DNA from: Propionivibrio sp.
GTDB taxonomy: Bacteria > Pseudomonadota > Gammaproteobacteria > Burkholderiales > Rhodocyclaceae
Assembly: GCF_016790145.1 (NCBI RefSeq)
Contig: NZ_JAEUOI010000083.1
Span: 1 to 61,908 of the forward strand
DNA length: 61,908 nucleotides
Reading direction: 5' to 3'
Both the position numbers and the translations under genes were made by a program. Below the pieces are notes generated by a model. That model was not told the origin of the DNA and did not search any database. It worked only from the letters and a program-made list of their open reading frames with translations. Each line of letters begins with the position of its first letter. The stretch's first letter is position 1. Positions 48,908 through 58,029 of the stretch are shown in pieces.

Positions 48908-51328
48908 ATGCACGGGGTGATGGGTGGAATGAGCAATAAAATTGGGCGTTTCGAGATAGTCCGCGAATTGGGTCGGGGAGCGCAGAGCGTTGTTTATCTG
49001 GCGCGCGATCCGCATCTGCAGCGTGAGGTGGCGATCAAGACACTGCATTTTTCGCAACCCGATCCACAAAAGAATCGGCAACTGCTAAGCGAGGCCCGCC
49101 TGGTCAGTCAGTTGCGCCATCCGAATATCATTCCCATTTTCGAAGCCGGAGAAGAGCAGGGGGATGTCTATCTCGTCTTTGAGTTCGTGCCCGGCAAGAA
49201 TCTTGGCGATTACCTGAAAGCCAGCGGTCGCCTGACTCCCGTAAAAGCCATCGCGATCCTCCATCCCGTGCTCGATGCGATTGCCCATGCCCACGCAGCG
49301 GGGATCCTTCACCGCGATCTCAAGCCAAACAATATCCTGATCGACAACGACGGCATGCCGCGCGTGATGGACTTTGGCATTGCTGCGCGTGTTGAGGCGC
49401 AGTCCAGTAGCGCTGAAGTCTATATGGGAACACCCTGCTATATGGCCCCGGAGTATATTGCCAATCAGAAAAGCAGCGAGCGTACGGATGTTTTTTCAGC
49501 CGGACTGGTGTTCTACGAATTGTTGACCGGGCAGCGAGCGGTGGAGGGCAACAATGTCTATGAAGTCATGAACCGGGTAGCCAACGAAGATATAAAGTTA
49601 CCAAAGAATGCCGGCATCGAGCTTGATGACCAGCTTGCCAGCGTACTCTACAAATCCATTGCACGTGATCCGCAGCAGCGTTTTGGCTCGATCAAGGCTA
49701 TGCGCGAGGCGCTTGATAGCTATCTCGAACCGGAAGATCCTGTTGCCTCGGCAGATGCAAAACAGAGCACCATCGATTTCCTGTTGCGGCGCATGCGACA
49801 CAAAAGCGATTTCCCGGCGCTGTCGGAGTCGGTCAGCACGATCAACAAGATTACCGGCTCTGAAAAGGAAAGCGTTTCAAATCTGTCAAACTCTATCCTC
49901 AAGGATTTTTCGCTGACCAACAAGATTCTTCGCATGGTCAATTCGGTGTATTACCGGCAGGCGGGTGGTGGAAGCATCAGTACGATTTCGCGCGCCGTGC
50001 TGGTGCTTGGCTTTGATGCCGTACGCAATATTGCAATCACGGTCATGCTATTCGAGCACCTGCAAAACAAGTCTAACGCCACCCACCTCAAGGAGGAGTT
50101 CCTGCGTGCCAACCTGGCCGCCATTCTGGCCAAGGACATCGGCGAAAAGACCTCGTCGCGTGACGTCGAGCAAACATTCATCTGCTCGATGTTTCATAAC
50201 CTGGGACGTCTATTGAGCCAGTATTACTTCCCGGATGAAAGCGAGGAAATCAAGCGCTTGATCGAACAGAAGCCCTGCAGCGAAGAAGCGGCGGCGGTGC
50301 AGGTGCTCGGCATTTCATTCGAGGATCTGGGCATCGGCATTGCGCGAACCTGGGGGTTTCCCAATCTCATCGTCAACAGCATGCGCAAACTGCCGGCAGG
50401 CAACGTGCGCAAGGCAAATACCGTCGAGGAACGCATGCGGGTTCTGTCGGCCTTTACCAATGAGCTGTGCACGATGATTTCCGAAGGCCAACCCGAGCAG
50501 CAGCAGTTGCACAGGGTCAAGGCGCGATTTGGCGAAAACATCTCGCTTAACGAGCAGGCCTTGCGCGAGACCATGGAAAAATCGTTTCTCGAAGTAGCCC
50601 AATTCGCCGGGATCATCGGCATCAATCTGAAACAGTCCGCATTTGGCCGGCAGATGAAAATGTGGAAGGCAAAGTCGGAGGCTGTCGCGCTGGTCGAATC
50701 GCCTCCCGCCACGAGCAGCGATAGCGCGGAAACGGTGCTTTCCGGACTCGTTCCGGCCGCCGTGCAAAGCACTCCACTCGTCGAGGACGAGGTGGGCACA
50801 GGCGCGGAGCTTGCCAATTGCGAGGTTATCCTGATGGCGGGAATTCAGGACATCAGCAATACCCTGGTCGAGGACTTCAAGCTCAATGATGTGCTGCGCA
50901 TCATTCTGGAAACCATGTACCGCGCCAAGGGTTTCAAGCGGGTCGTCCTGTGCGTTCGCGACGCGCGCAGCAATTCGATGCTTGGCCGTTTCGGCTTTGG
51001 GCCGGATGCGTCCGAGAAGAGCAAGCGCTTCAACTTCTCGCTGACCTTTACGCCAGATATCTTTCATGCGGCCTTGTCCAAGGGGGTCGATATCCTGATC
51101 AGCGATACCAACGATCCGAAGATTTCCTCACGCATCCCGGAGTGGTACCGCAAGGGGATAAATGCCGGAACCTTTGTCATATTTCCCTTGTGCATCAAGG
51201 GTAATCCGGTCGCCCTGATTTATGCCGATTGTGAGCGTGCCGGCGAGATTGTCATCCCCGAGAAGGAATTGTCGCTGCTGCGCACCTTGCGCAATCAGGC
51301 GCTGCTGGCGATCAAGCAGTCAAGCTGA
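48908..51328 (+). CDS. Ser/Thr protein kinase-HDOD-GAF fusion
   Basis: The 806-aa protein joins three modules. A Hanks-type kinase (about 14-270) has the glycine loop LGRGAQSVVYLA, Lys in REVAIKTL, HRDLKPNNIL, DFG (MDFGIAARV) and APEYIANQ, all intact. An HDOD domain follows (about 300-490, SILKDFSLTNKILRMVNSVYYRQ and FICSMFHNLGRL). A C-terminal GAF domain (about 640-800) ends YADCERAGEIVIPEKELSLL. It may couple a sensed ligand to phosphorylation. Partners are unknown. The exact start among three in-frame ATGs (48908, 48920, 48929) is uncertain. Its last 19 codons recur at 57044. Confidence 0.92.
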   Translation: MHGVMGGMSNKIGRFEIVRELGRGAQSVVYLARDPHLQREVAIKTLHFSQPDPQKNRQLLSEARLVSQLRHPNIIPIFEAGEEQGDVYLVFEFVPGKNLGDYLKASGRLTPVKAIAILHPVLDAIAHAHAAGILHRDLKPNNILIDNDGMPRVMDFGIAARVEAQSSSAEVYMGTPCYMAPEYIANQKSSERTDVFSAGLVFYELLTGQRAVEGNNVYEVMNRVANEDIKLPKNAGIELDDQLASVLYKSIARDPQQRFGSIKAMREALDSYLEPEDPVASADAKQSTIDFLLRRMRHKSDFPALSESVSTINKITGSEKESVSNLSNSILKDFSLTNKILRMVNSVYYRQAGGGSISTISRAVLVLGFDAVRNIAITVMLFEHLQNKSNATHLKEEFLRANLAAILAKDIGEKTSSRDVEQTFICSMFHNLGRLLSQYYFPDESEEIKRLIEQKPCSEEAAAVQVLGISFEDLGIGIARTWGFPNLIVNSMRKLPAGNVRKANTVEERMRVLSAFTNELCTMISEGQPEQQQLHRVKARFGENISLNEQALRETMEKSFLEVAQFAGIIGINLKQSAFGRQMKMWKAKSEAVALVESPPATSSDSAETVLSGLVPAAVQSTPLVEDEVGTGAELANCEVILMAGIQDISNTLVEDFKLNDVLRIILETMYRAKGFKRVVLCVRDARSNSMLGRFGFGPDASEKSKRFNFSLTFTPDIFHAALSKGVDILISDTNDPKISSRIPEWYRKGINAGTFVIFPLCIKGNPVALIYADCERAGEIVIPEKELSLLRTLRNQALLAIKQSS

Positions 51329-51709
51329 GAATCGAAAGCGACAAAAGCGAAGTACTGACTACGGATTCGACCAGCGCGTCGACTGACAGGGACGGACAGG
51401 AAAGGGATCCGGGCTGGTCACGGGACGACTCTCGCCGAAAGCTCAGGGCCGTATAATGCGAGCGGTACTGGGCACAGTTTCATGGCTGGCTGGAGGCGAA
51501 TGCCTGTTATGCTCCCTGTCCGGTCGATTCTGCGGAACCGTGCGAGGATATGGCTGTCTCTGTCATTTGAAAGACCAGGCCAGGCCAGGCCCGATCGCAA
51601 GTAATCAGGCCAACCCGCGTGGAGTGAATCTGGGAGTCAATCTGGAATCGAACATAAAAAAATCGCTGCGCCAAGGAAACCGAAAGCGGTTCCCAAAGTC
51701 ACAGCCGAT
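51329..51709. other. 381-bp leader of the CheB-CheR hybrid gene
   Basis: No gene is recognised here. TATAAT occurs at 51452-51457 but without a convincing -35. The CheB-CheR frame is open from 51605 to its GTG and reads as Lys/Pro/Ala-rich protein (KKIAAPRKPKAVPKVTADVL) without a usable start codon. A seven-A run at 51656-51662 lies in this stretch. Confidence 0.4.
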
Positions 51710-54700
51710 GTGCTGACCCGGGAGAACAAGCTGGACGAGCGGCCGTTCATCGTCGGCATTGGCGCCTCCGCCGGAGGCCTGGAAGCCCTGAGCCAGCTCC
51801 TGCCCAACCTGCCGAAGCATCTCGGCCTGTCCTACGTCGTCGTCCAGCATCTCTCGCCGACCTACCGCAGCATGATGGCCCAGTTGCTCGGCCGCGAGAC
51901 GACAATGCCGGTGAGGGACATCGAGGACGGCACCTTGCCCGAACCGAATACCGTCTACATCACACCGCCGAATCGCAATGTGACGCTGCATGGGGGGGCT
52001 TTCCGGCTCGTCGAGCCGGCTAAGGAGTCGATGCCGAAACCCTCGGTGAACCTGTTCTTTGCCTCGCTCGCCGAAGAAGCCGCCGAGTCGTGCATCGGTA
52101 TCATTCTTTCCGGCACCGGCTCCGATGGCGCCCACGGCATTCACGCCATCAAGGCCGCCGGTGGCTTCACCTTCTCGCAGGATCCGAGCACCGCCAAGTA
52201 CAACGGCATGCCACAATCGGCGATCGACACTGGCAGCGTCGACTGGATCCTGCCGCCGGAAAACATGGGCGCGGAAATTGGCCTGATCGTGCAGAACCGC
52301 GGGCGCATCCCGATGGCCACCCAGGCCGCCGATGCACCGGCAACGCTGAAGACCTTGCTCGCCAAGGTGCGGGCGCGAACCAAGGTCGACTTTTCGCAGT
52401 ACAAGGAACCGACGCTCTGGCGGCGCATCGAACGCCGCATGGCCGCCAATCACGTCGGCACGCTGGGCGACTATCTGGTGCTGGCCGACGAGACGCCGGT
52501 TGAACTTGAGAAACTGTGCAAGGACATCCTGATCTCGGTCACCTCGTTCTTTCGTGACACCGAGGCCTTTGCCGCCCTGGGCAAGCTCGTCGCGCAGATT
52601 CTCGCCAACAAGCAACCCGGCGAGGACATCCGGGTCTGGGTGGCCGGTTGCGCCACCGGCGAGGAGGCCTACTCGCTGGCGATCCTGTTTGCCGAGCATC
52701 TCGGCAACAGCTTCGATCAGTACCGCATCCAGATTTTTGCCACCGACATCGACCTCGAGGCCATGGGCCGCGCTCGCCGCGGCGTTTTCGCCGCCACCAG
52801 CCTGGCGCACATGGACCGCAACCGGCTGAAGGCGCACTTCACGCCGCACGGCGATCGCTACGAAATCAACAAGAACCTGCGCGACGTCGTCATCTTCGCC
52901 CGGCAGGATCTGGTTCAGGACCCGCCCTTCCTGCGCCTCGACCTGGTCACCTGCCGCAATGTGCTGATCTACTTCCAGAGCGAACTGCAGGCCCGTCTGC
53001 TTTCGATGTTCCATTACGCGCTGGTGCCCGGTGGCCACATGTTTCTCGGCAAGTCCGAAAGCATCTTCCAGCAGGAAGGCCTGTTTGATGTCATCGACAA
53101 GGACGCGCGGCTTTTCCGGCGCGGCGGCGCGCTCGCCCGCCTGCCCGTGTTCAGATCCGACGCCCAGTTCCTGGCCGCGAGGTTCAAGCAAAAGCCGGAA
53201 GCCAACCTGGCGACGGGCTCCGGCTTCGAGCATGTGCTTCTTGAGGCCGCCGGCCGCCATTTCATCCCGCTCAGCATCCTGATCAACGGCAAATACGAGA
53301 TCCGGCACATCCATGGCGATGCCAGCCGGTTCCTCAACATCGCAGCGGGCAAGCCGGCGTTTGACCTGATTTCACTGATCCGTCGAGAGTTTCGAACCGA
53401 GCTTCAAATCTTGCTGCGCCAGGCCCAGGTCAAGCACCTGGTGGCCTTTGGCCGTCCTCGCCACATCAAGGCAGTCGATGCCGTGCGTGGCGTGCGTGTA
53501 TCCGTTCATCCCCTGCCGGATTCGGGGCACGATTCCCTTTTCATGGTCTGCATCGAATGGATTCAGCCGCGCAGCGCGCGAGCCATCACCGACAACGACG
53601 GCGTTGTCACCGACAAGGAGCTAGAAGACCAGTTGGCGGCAACGCGCGAGCATCTGCAGACGGTGGTGGAAGAGCTGGAAACCTCGAACGAGGAGATGCA
53701 GGCGCTCAACGAAGAGATACAGGCCTCCAACGAGGAAATGCAGGCCTCCAACGAGGAACTGGAAGCCTCCAACGAAGAGCTGCAATCGACCAACGAAGAG
53801 CTTGCCACAGTCAATGAAGAACTCCAGATCAAGACCGCCGAAACGCAGAAACTCAATATCGATCTGGAGAGCGTGCAGAACAGCTTCGACTATCCGCTGC
53901 TGGTCCTCGACCAGAACCAGGGCCTGTTGCGCTTCAACCACGCTGCAGCGCAGTTGTTCAGGCTGGGCCAGCCGCAGGTCGGGCGCAACATTCGCAACCT
54001 GTCACTGCCCTCCGACATGCCCGAGCTTGGGGGTGACATTCAGCACGTCATGGAAACCCAGGTCGCCGTCGATCGCCAGATCGTCAATGTCAACAAGCGC
54101 CACTATGCACTGCACATCACGCCGCTGCTGCACGAGCAGCATCGCGTCGCCGGCGCCATCCTGCTGTTTGCCGACAACACCACCTTCTACGAGACCGAAA
54201 AGAGCGCACGTGAAAATCAGGAACGCCTGCTGGCGGTAATGAAAAACTCGGTATCGCTGATGGCGGTCAAAGATGCCTCCGGGCGCTACCAGTTTGTCAA
54301 TCCAAAGTTCGAACGCAGCTTTGGTTTTGATCCCGGTCAAGTCGTTGGCAAGACCGACTTCCAGATTTTCCCGCCGGCGGTGTCCGAGCTTTTTCGCGAA
54401 AGCGAACTTGAAGCAATGCGTCTGCGCAAGGATATAGAGCACGAAGAGTCACTTCACCTGGGCGGTACCGACCGGCATTTTCTGGTCGTCCGCTTTCCGC
54501 TCTTCGATGACGATGGGGCCATTACCGGGGTCTGTTTCCAGGCCACCGACATTACCGAGCGCAAACACGCCGAGGAGCAATTGCGGCTGGCGGCTCGCGT
54601 CTTCGATCGTGCCTCCGAAGGTGTCATGATCACCGACATCGAGCAGCGCATCCTGACCGTCAATGATGCGTTCACGAGCATCAGCGGCTACACGCGTGAA

Positions 54701-56254
54701 GAGGCGGTCGGCCAGACCCCGCATATTCTGCACTCCGGCAGGCAGCCACCGGAGTTCTATACGGAGATGTGGCAGAAGATCAACGCGTATGGGTGGTGGC
54801 AGGGCGAGATCTGGAACCGCAGGAAGAACGGCGACGTGTATCTCGAGTGGCTGTCGATCAACACCGTCAAGGACCAGGCCGGACGGGTCGTCAATTATGT
54901 GGCGATGATCAGCGACATTACCCACGCCAGGGAATCGCAACAGCGAGTCGAGTTTCTCGCCACCCACGACGAACTGACCGGTCTGCCGAATCGCACCTTG
55001 TTCAATGACCGTCTGCGCCTGACGCTGGCGCGCGCCGCGCGCGCTCACGAGCGCCTTGCCGTGGTCTTCCTGGACCTCGACAACTTCAAGGTCATCAACG
55101 ACACCCTGGGTCATGACATGGGTGACGAGTTGCTGAAACAGGTTTCTGCCCGGCTGCTCGAATGCGTGCGTACCGAAGACACCGTGGCGCGCCTGGGCGG
55201 CGACGAGTTCGTCATCCTGCTCGAAGCCGCCGAACGCCATCAGGCGGCAATGACGGCGGATCGGATGATCCGGACGCTGTCCTCGAGTTATCTGCTCGGT
55301 GCGCAGGAGTGCTATATCAGCGCCAGCATCGGCATCAGCATGTACCCGGACGATGCCAGCGATCCCGTCGGGCTGATGCGCAACGCCGATGCCGCGATGT
55401 ATCGCGCCAAGGATCATGGCAAGAACGCCTTCCAGTTCTTCACCGCCGAGTTGGCGGAGCAGGCCAGCCAGCGGCTGGACATGGAAACCGGCTTGCGTCG
55501 CGCCATCGAACGCCGTGAACTGTTTCTCGAGTATCAGCCGCAGATCAATCTTGCGAGCAACACCGTTGTCGGTGCCGAAGCGCTGGTGCGATGGAAACGC
55601 GGTGGTGAAATCATCTTGCCGACAAGCTTCATCCCGATTGCCGAGGAGAGTCACCTCATTGTCGCCATCGACGAATGGGTACTCGGCCAGGTATGCCGAC
55701 AGATTATCGCCTGGGACAAGGTCGGGGTTCCGCAAGTCAGGGTCAGCATCAACATCTCGGCGCGACATTTCCGCAAGCCGGACATGGTCGCCGACATCCT
55801 GGCCATCATCAGCGAGCATCGTGTGGCCCCGCAGCGCCTGTGCATCGAGATCACCGAAGGCGTACTGATGGACACCGAGCAGGCCCTGAGCATGTTGCAG
55901 GCCCTGGTCGACTTCGGCCTGAAGATCAGCATCGACGATTTTGGCACGGGCTTCAGCTCGCTTTCCTACCTCAAGCGCTTTCCCATTCACGAGTTGAAGA
56001 TCGACCGCAGCTTCGTCGACGGAATCGCCAGCGATGCCGATGACCGGGCAATTTCATCTGCCATCATTGCGCTGGCCGGCAACCTGGGGATGATCGTGGT
56101 CGCCGAAGGCGTTGAAGCCGGCGAACAGAACACCGAACTGAACGGTCTCGGTTGCGCACACGGCCAGGGCTATTTCTTCGCCCATCCGATGTCTGCGAAA
56201 GCCCTGGCGCATTGGCTGTTGCAGCGGCCCATGGATCAGTCGACGCGAGTCTGA
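51710..56254 (+). CDS. CheB-CheR-PAS-PAS-PAS-GGDEF-EAL hybrid protein
   Basis: A 1514-aa cytoplasmic signalling protein. Order: CheB methylesterase (about 13-195; Ser20 in GIGASAGG, VVQHLSP, LSGTGSDGAHG), CheR methyltransferase (about 215-475; VWVAGCATGEEAYSLAI, FATDIDLEAM, CRNVLIYF), and a long coiled coil (about 640-715, repeats of ASNEE). Three PAS domains (about 720-1085), GGDEF (about 1090-1250, LGGDEF intact) and EAL (about 1265-1500, GAEALVRWK, DDFGTGFSSLSYL) complete it. There is no CheB receiver. It would combine chemoreceptor-type methylation chemistry with c-di-GMP turnover. The start is a GTG with no clear Shine-Dalgarno and may lie upstream. Confidence 0.9.
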   Translation: MLTRENKLDERPFIVGIGASAGGLEALSQLLPNLPKHLGLSYVVVQHLSPTYRSMMAQLLGRETTMPVRDIEDGTLPEPNTVYITPPNRNVTLHGGAFRLVEPAKESMPKPSVNLFFASLAEEAAESCIGIILSGTGSDGAHGIHAIKAAGGFTFSQDPSTAKYNGMPQSAIDTGSVDWILPPENMGAEIGLIVQNRGRIPMATQAADAPATLKTLLAKVRARTKVDFSQYKEPTLWRRIERRMAANHVGTLGDYLVLADETPVELEKLCKDILISVTSFFRDTEAFAALGKLVAQILANKQPGEDIRVWVAGCATGEEAYSLAILFAEHLGNSFDQYRIQIFATDIDLEAMGRARRGVFAATSLAHMDRNRLKAHFTPHGDRYEINKNLRDVVIFARQDLVQDPPFLRLDLVTCRNVLIYFQSELQARLLSMFHYALVPGGHMFLGKSESIFQQEGLFDVIDKDARLFRRGGALARLPVFRSDAQFLAARFKQKPEANLATGSGFEHVLLEAAGRHFIPLSILINGKYEIRHIHGDASRFLNIAAGKPAFDLISLIRREFRTELQILLRQAQVKHLVAFGRPRHIKAVDAVRGVRVSVHPLPDSGHDSLFMVCIEWIQPRSARAITDNDGVVTDKELEDQLAATREHLQTVVEELETSNEEMQALNEEIQASNEEMQASNEELEASNEELQSTNEELATVNEELQIKTAETQKLNIDLESVQNSFDYPLLVLDQNQGLLRFNHAAAQLFRLGQPQVGRNIRNLSLPSDMPELGGDIQHVMETQVAVDRQIVNVNKRHYALHITPLLHEQHRVAGAILLFADNTTFYETEKSARENQERLLAVMKNSVSLMAVKDASGRYQFVNPKFERSFGFDPGQVVGKTDFQIFPPAVSELFRESELEAMRLRKDIEHEESLHLGGTDRHFLVVRFPLFDDDGAITGVCFQATDITERKHAEEQLRLAARVFDRASEGVMITDIEQRILTVNDAFTSISGYTREEAVGQTPHILHSGRQPPEFYTEMWQKINAYGWWQGEIWNRRKNGDVYLEWLSINTVKDQAGRVVNYVAMISDITHARESQQRVEFLATHDELTGLPNRTLFNDRLRLTLARAARAHERLAVVFLDLDNFKVINDTLGHDMGDELLKQVSARLLECVRTEDTVARLGGDEFVILLEAAERHQAAMTADRMIRTLSSSYLLGAQECYISASIGISMYPDDASDPVGLMRNADAAMYRAKDHGKNAFQFFTAELAEQASQRLDMETGLRRAIERRELFLEYQPQINLASNTVVGAEALVRWKRGGEIILPTSFIPIAEESHLIVAIDEWVLGQVCRQIIAWDKVGVPQVRVSINISARHFRKPDMVADILAIISEHRVAPQRLCIEITEGVLMDTEQALSMLQALVDFGLKISIDDFGTGFSSLSYLKRFPIHELKIDRSFVDGIASDADDRAISSAIIALAGNLGMIVVAEGVEAGEQNTELNGLGCAHGQGYFFAHPMSAKALAHWLLQRPMDQSTRV

Positions 56255-56306
56255 TCGATCTTGAATCGCTCGCTGAATCGGAAGCCTTGTGTGGATGCTC
56301 ATAACC

Positions 56307-56996
56307 ATGATCACTGTTCATCACCTCGAAACGTCGCGTTCGCAGCGCGTGCTGTGGCTGCTCGAAGAACTGGGCGTGCCCTATGAGATCGAGCTTTACC
56401 GGCGCGATCGGCTGACTCGCCTGGCGCCGCCGGAACTGAAGCAGGTACACCCGCTGGGCAAGTCGCCGGTGATCACCGACGGGGATCTCGTGGTGGCCGA
56501 GTCCGGCGCCATCCTGGAATATCTGGCGGAACGTTATGGCCAGCAGGGCAAGGGCGAGGCCGCCCGATTGCTTGCCACACCGGGCACGCCCGAGCACCTG
56601 CAGTTGCGCTTCTGGATGCACTTCGCCGAAGGCTCGCTGATGAACTGGCTGGTGATGAAGCTGGTCTTCATAAATATCCCGACGCAGCCGATGCCTTTTT
56701 TCGTCAAGCCGATTGCACGGCAGTTATGCCTGAAGATTCAGGAAAAACTTATCGACCCGAACCTGGAGACCAGCATGGCCTTCATCGAGTCGCACCTGGA
56801 CCGACACACCTGGTTTGCCGGAGAGTACCTGACCCTGGCCGATTTCCAGATGAGTTTTGCCGTATCGGCGCTGCTGGGGCGCTCCAATGCCGCGCTGCAA
56901 TGCCCGCGGCTGGCGGCCTGGCTGGCCCGGATCGAAGCGCGTCCCGCCTACCAGCGCGCGCTGGCCAAAGGCGGCCCGGTCCTGATGTCTGCCTGA
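56307..56996 (+). CDS. Glutathione S-transferase family protein
   Basis: The 229-aa protein has an N-terminal thioredoxin-like domain (1-80: VHHLETSRSQRVLWLLEELGVPYE, the cis-Pro in GKSPVITDGD and AESGAILEYLAERY) and an all-helical C-terminal domain ending with RPAYQRALAKGGP. GSTs conjugate or reduce electrophiles with glutathione; this one's substrate is unknown. The start ATG at 56307 is preferred over a GTG-like region upstream. It follows the hybrid gene by about 50 bp and precedes the duplicated kinase tail. Confidence 0.88.
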   Translation: MITVHHLETSRSQRVLWLLEELGVPYEIELYRRDRLTRLAPPELKQVHPLGKSPVITDGDLVVAESGAILEYLAERYGQQGKGEAARLLATPGTPEHLQLRFWMHFAEGSLMNWLVMKLVFINIPTQPMPFFVKPIARQLCLKIQEKLIDPNLETSMAFIESHLDRHTWFAGEYLTLADFQMSFAVSALLGRSNAALQCPRLAAWLARIEARPAYQRALAKGGPVLMSA

Positions 56997-57036
56997 GCGC
57001 AGATTATGGCCGGCGTACTCCGCCAGCCACGGAAAG

Positions 57037-57100
57037 GGGTTGGCGCTGCTGCGCACTTTGCGCAATCAGGCGCTGCAGGCGATCAAGCAGTCAAGCTGAG
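57037..57100 (+). pseudogene. Remnant duplicate of the kinase-HDOD-GAF gene 3' end
   Basis: Bases 57044-57100 match 51273-51329, the end of the kinase gene including its stop, at 55 of 57 positions. Translation gives LLRTLRNQALQAIKQSS, as in the kinase C-terminus. Upstream similarity falls to a few residues (GKGLA against EKELS). There is no start or body, so it is a relic or repeat, not a gene. Confidence 0.85.
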
Positions 57101-57113
57101 TACAGTCAACAGA

Positions 57114-57210
57114 CTTCACCACCAAGACCCCAAGAACACCAAGGTGCACAAAGAGAAAACTCTTGTCTTTCTTGGTGAAACTTGGTGCCCTTTGTGTCTT
57201 GGTGGTGAAG
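57114..57210. repeat. Large inverted repeat with 8-9-bp periodic arms (type B copy 2)
   Basis: Arms at 57114-57155 and 57160-57210 form a long, nearly perfect hairpin: CTTCACCACCAAGAC and CACCAAG occur in the left arm and their complements in the right. AAG triplets recur about every 8-9 bp. A T-run follows at about 57212, so it may terminate transcription from the plus strand before convergent bamD. Confidence 0.85.
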
Positions 57211-57234
57211 GTTTTTTAGCCTGGTTTCTTGTTG

Positions 57235-58029
57235 CTACCAGAGCTTCCACCACGGTTCCTTGCGCTCCAGACCCCGCGTGTAATAGACGCTGTTTGGGTA
57301 GTTCTTGCGCATCACGCGCTCGACATCGTCGCGCAGGTCGTCCATGCCCATCAGGTCGTAGGCCTTGACCATGATGTACAGCGCTTCTTCGGTTGCCGGG
57401 GCTTCCGGGTAGTTGATCAAGGCATACTGGGCACGGTTGATGGCAGCCACGTAGGCATTGCGCTTCATGTAGTAGCGGGCGACGTGCACCTCAAGCGAGG
57501 CCAGCGCATTGACCAGATACTTCATGCGCAGAATGGCATCCGGGGTGTATTTGCTGTCCGGAAAGCGGATGACGAGTTCCTTGAAGGCATCAAAGGATTC
57601 GCGGGCGCCTTTCGGGTCGCGTTCGGTCATGTCCTGTTGGCTGATCAGCCCGAGAAGGCCCAGGTCTTCGTTGAAGTTAACCAGTCCGCGCAGGTAATAG
57701 ACATAGTCGACATTAGGATGATTCGGGTGCAGCTTGATGAAGCGGTCGCAGGCGGCAACGGCGGAGGCCGGTTCGTTGTTCTTCCAGTAGGCGTAGGCGA
57801 TGTCGATCTGGGCCTGCTGGGCAAAACGGCCATAGGGATAGCGCGATTCGAGCTTTTCGAAATACTTGATCGACTTGTCGTAGGCGCCATCGTTCAGCGC
57901 CTCCTTGGCTTCGGTATACAGCTTGTTGGCCGACCAGCCGGCTGTTTCATCCTTCTGATCGGGAAACAGTCCACAACCGGCGACCAGCGAGGCGAGGAAA
58001 AGCGCTACGATAACCGCTAAACTACGCAT
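57235..58029 (-). CDS. bamD: Outer-membrane assembly lipoprotein BamD
   Basis: BamD is an essential subunit of the BAM machine that folds outer-membrane beta-barrels. The 264-aa precursor has a signal peptide with lipobox LVAGC and then five TPR-type helical repeats (LYTEAKEALNDGAYDKSIKYFEKLESRYPYG, AYWKNNEPASAVAACDRFIKLHPNHPN, ARYYMKRNAYVAAINRA). It ends KEPWWKLW. The ATG at 58029 gives a normal lipoprotein signal; the longer frame to 58068 is less likely. Its start codon overlaps the divergent rluD start. Confidence 0.95.
   Translation of the reverse strand: MRSLAVIVALFLASLVAGCGLFPDQKDETAGWSANKLYTEAKEALNDGAYDKSIKYFEKLESRYPYGRFAQQAQIDIAYAYWKNNEPASAVAACDRFIKLHPNHPNVDYVYYLRGLVNFNEDLGLLGLISQQDMTERDPKGARESFDAFKELVIRFPDSKYTPDAILRMKYLVNALASLEVHVARYYMKRNAYVAAINRAQYALINYPEAPATEEALYIMVKAYDLMGMDDLRDDVERVMRKNYPNSVYYTRGLERKEPWWKLW

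Noticed and set aside
51452-51457. TATAAT as the promoter of the hybrid signalling gene
   Set aside because: No matching -35 hexamer at 16-18 bp, so only the -10-like hexamer is noted.
51605-53314. Antisense open frame (569 codons) over the CheB-CheR gene
   Set aside because: Composition is typical of a high-GC shadow frame and the sense gene has clear catalytic motifs.
54449-55990. Antisense open frame (513 codons) over the GGDEF-EAL part
   Set aside because: Shadow of the conserved sense domains; no protein features.
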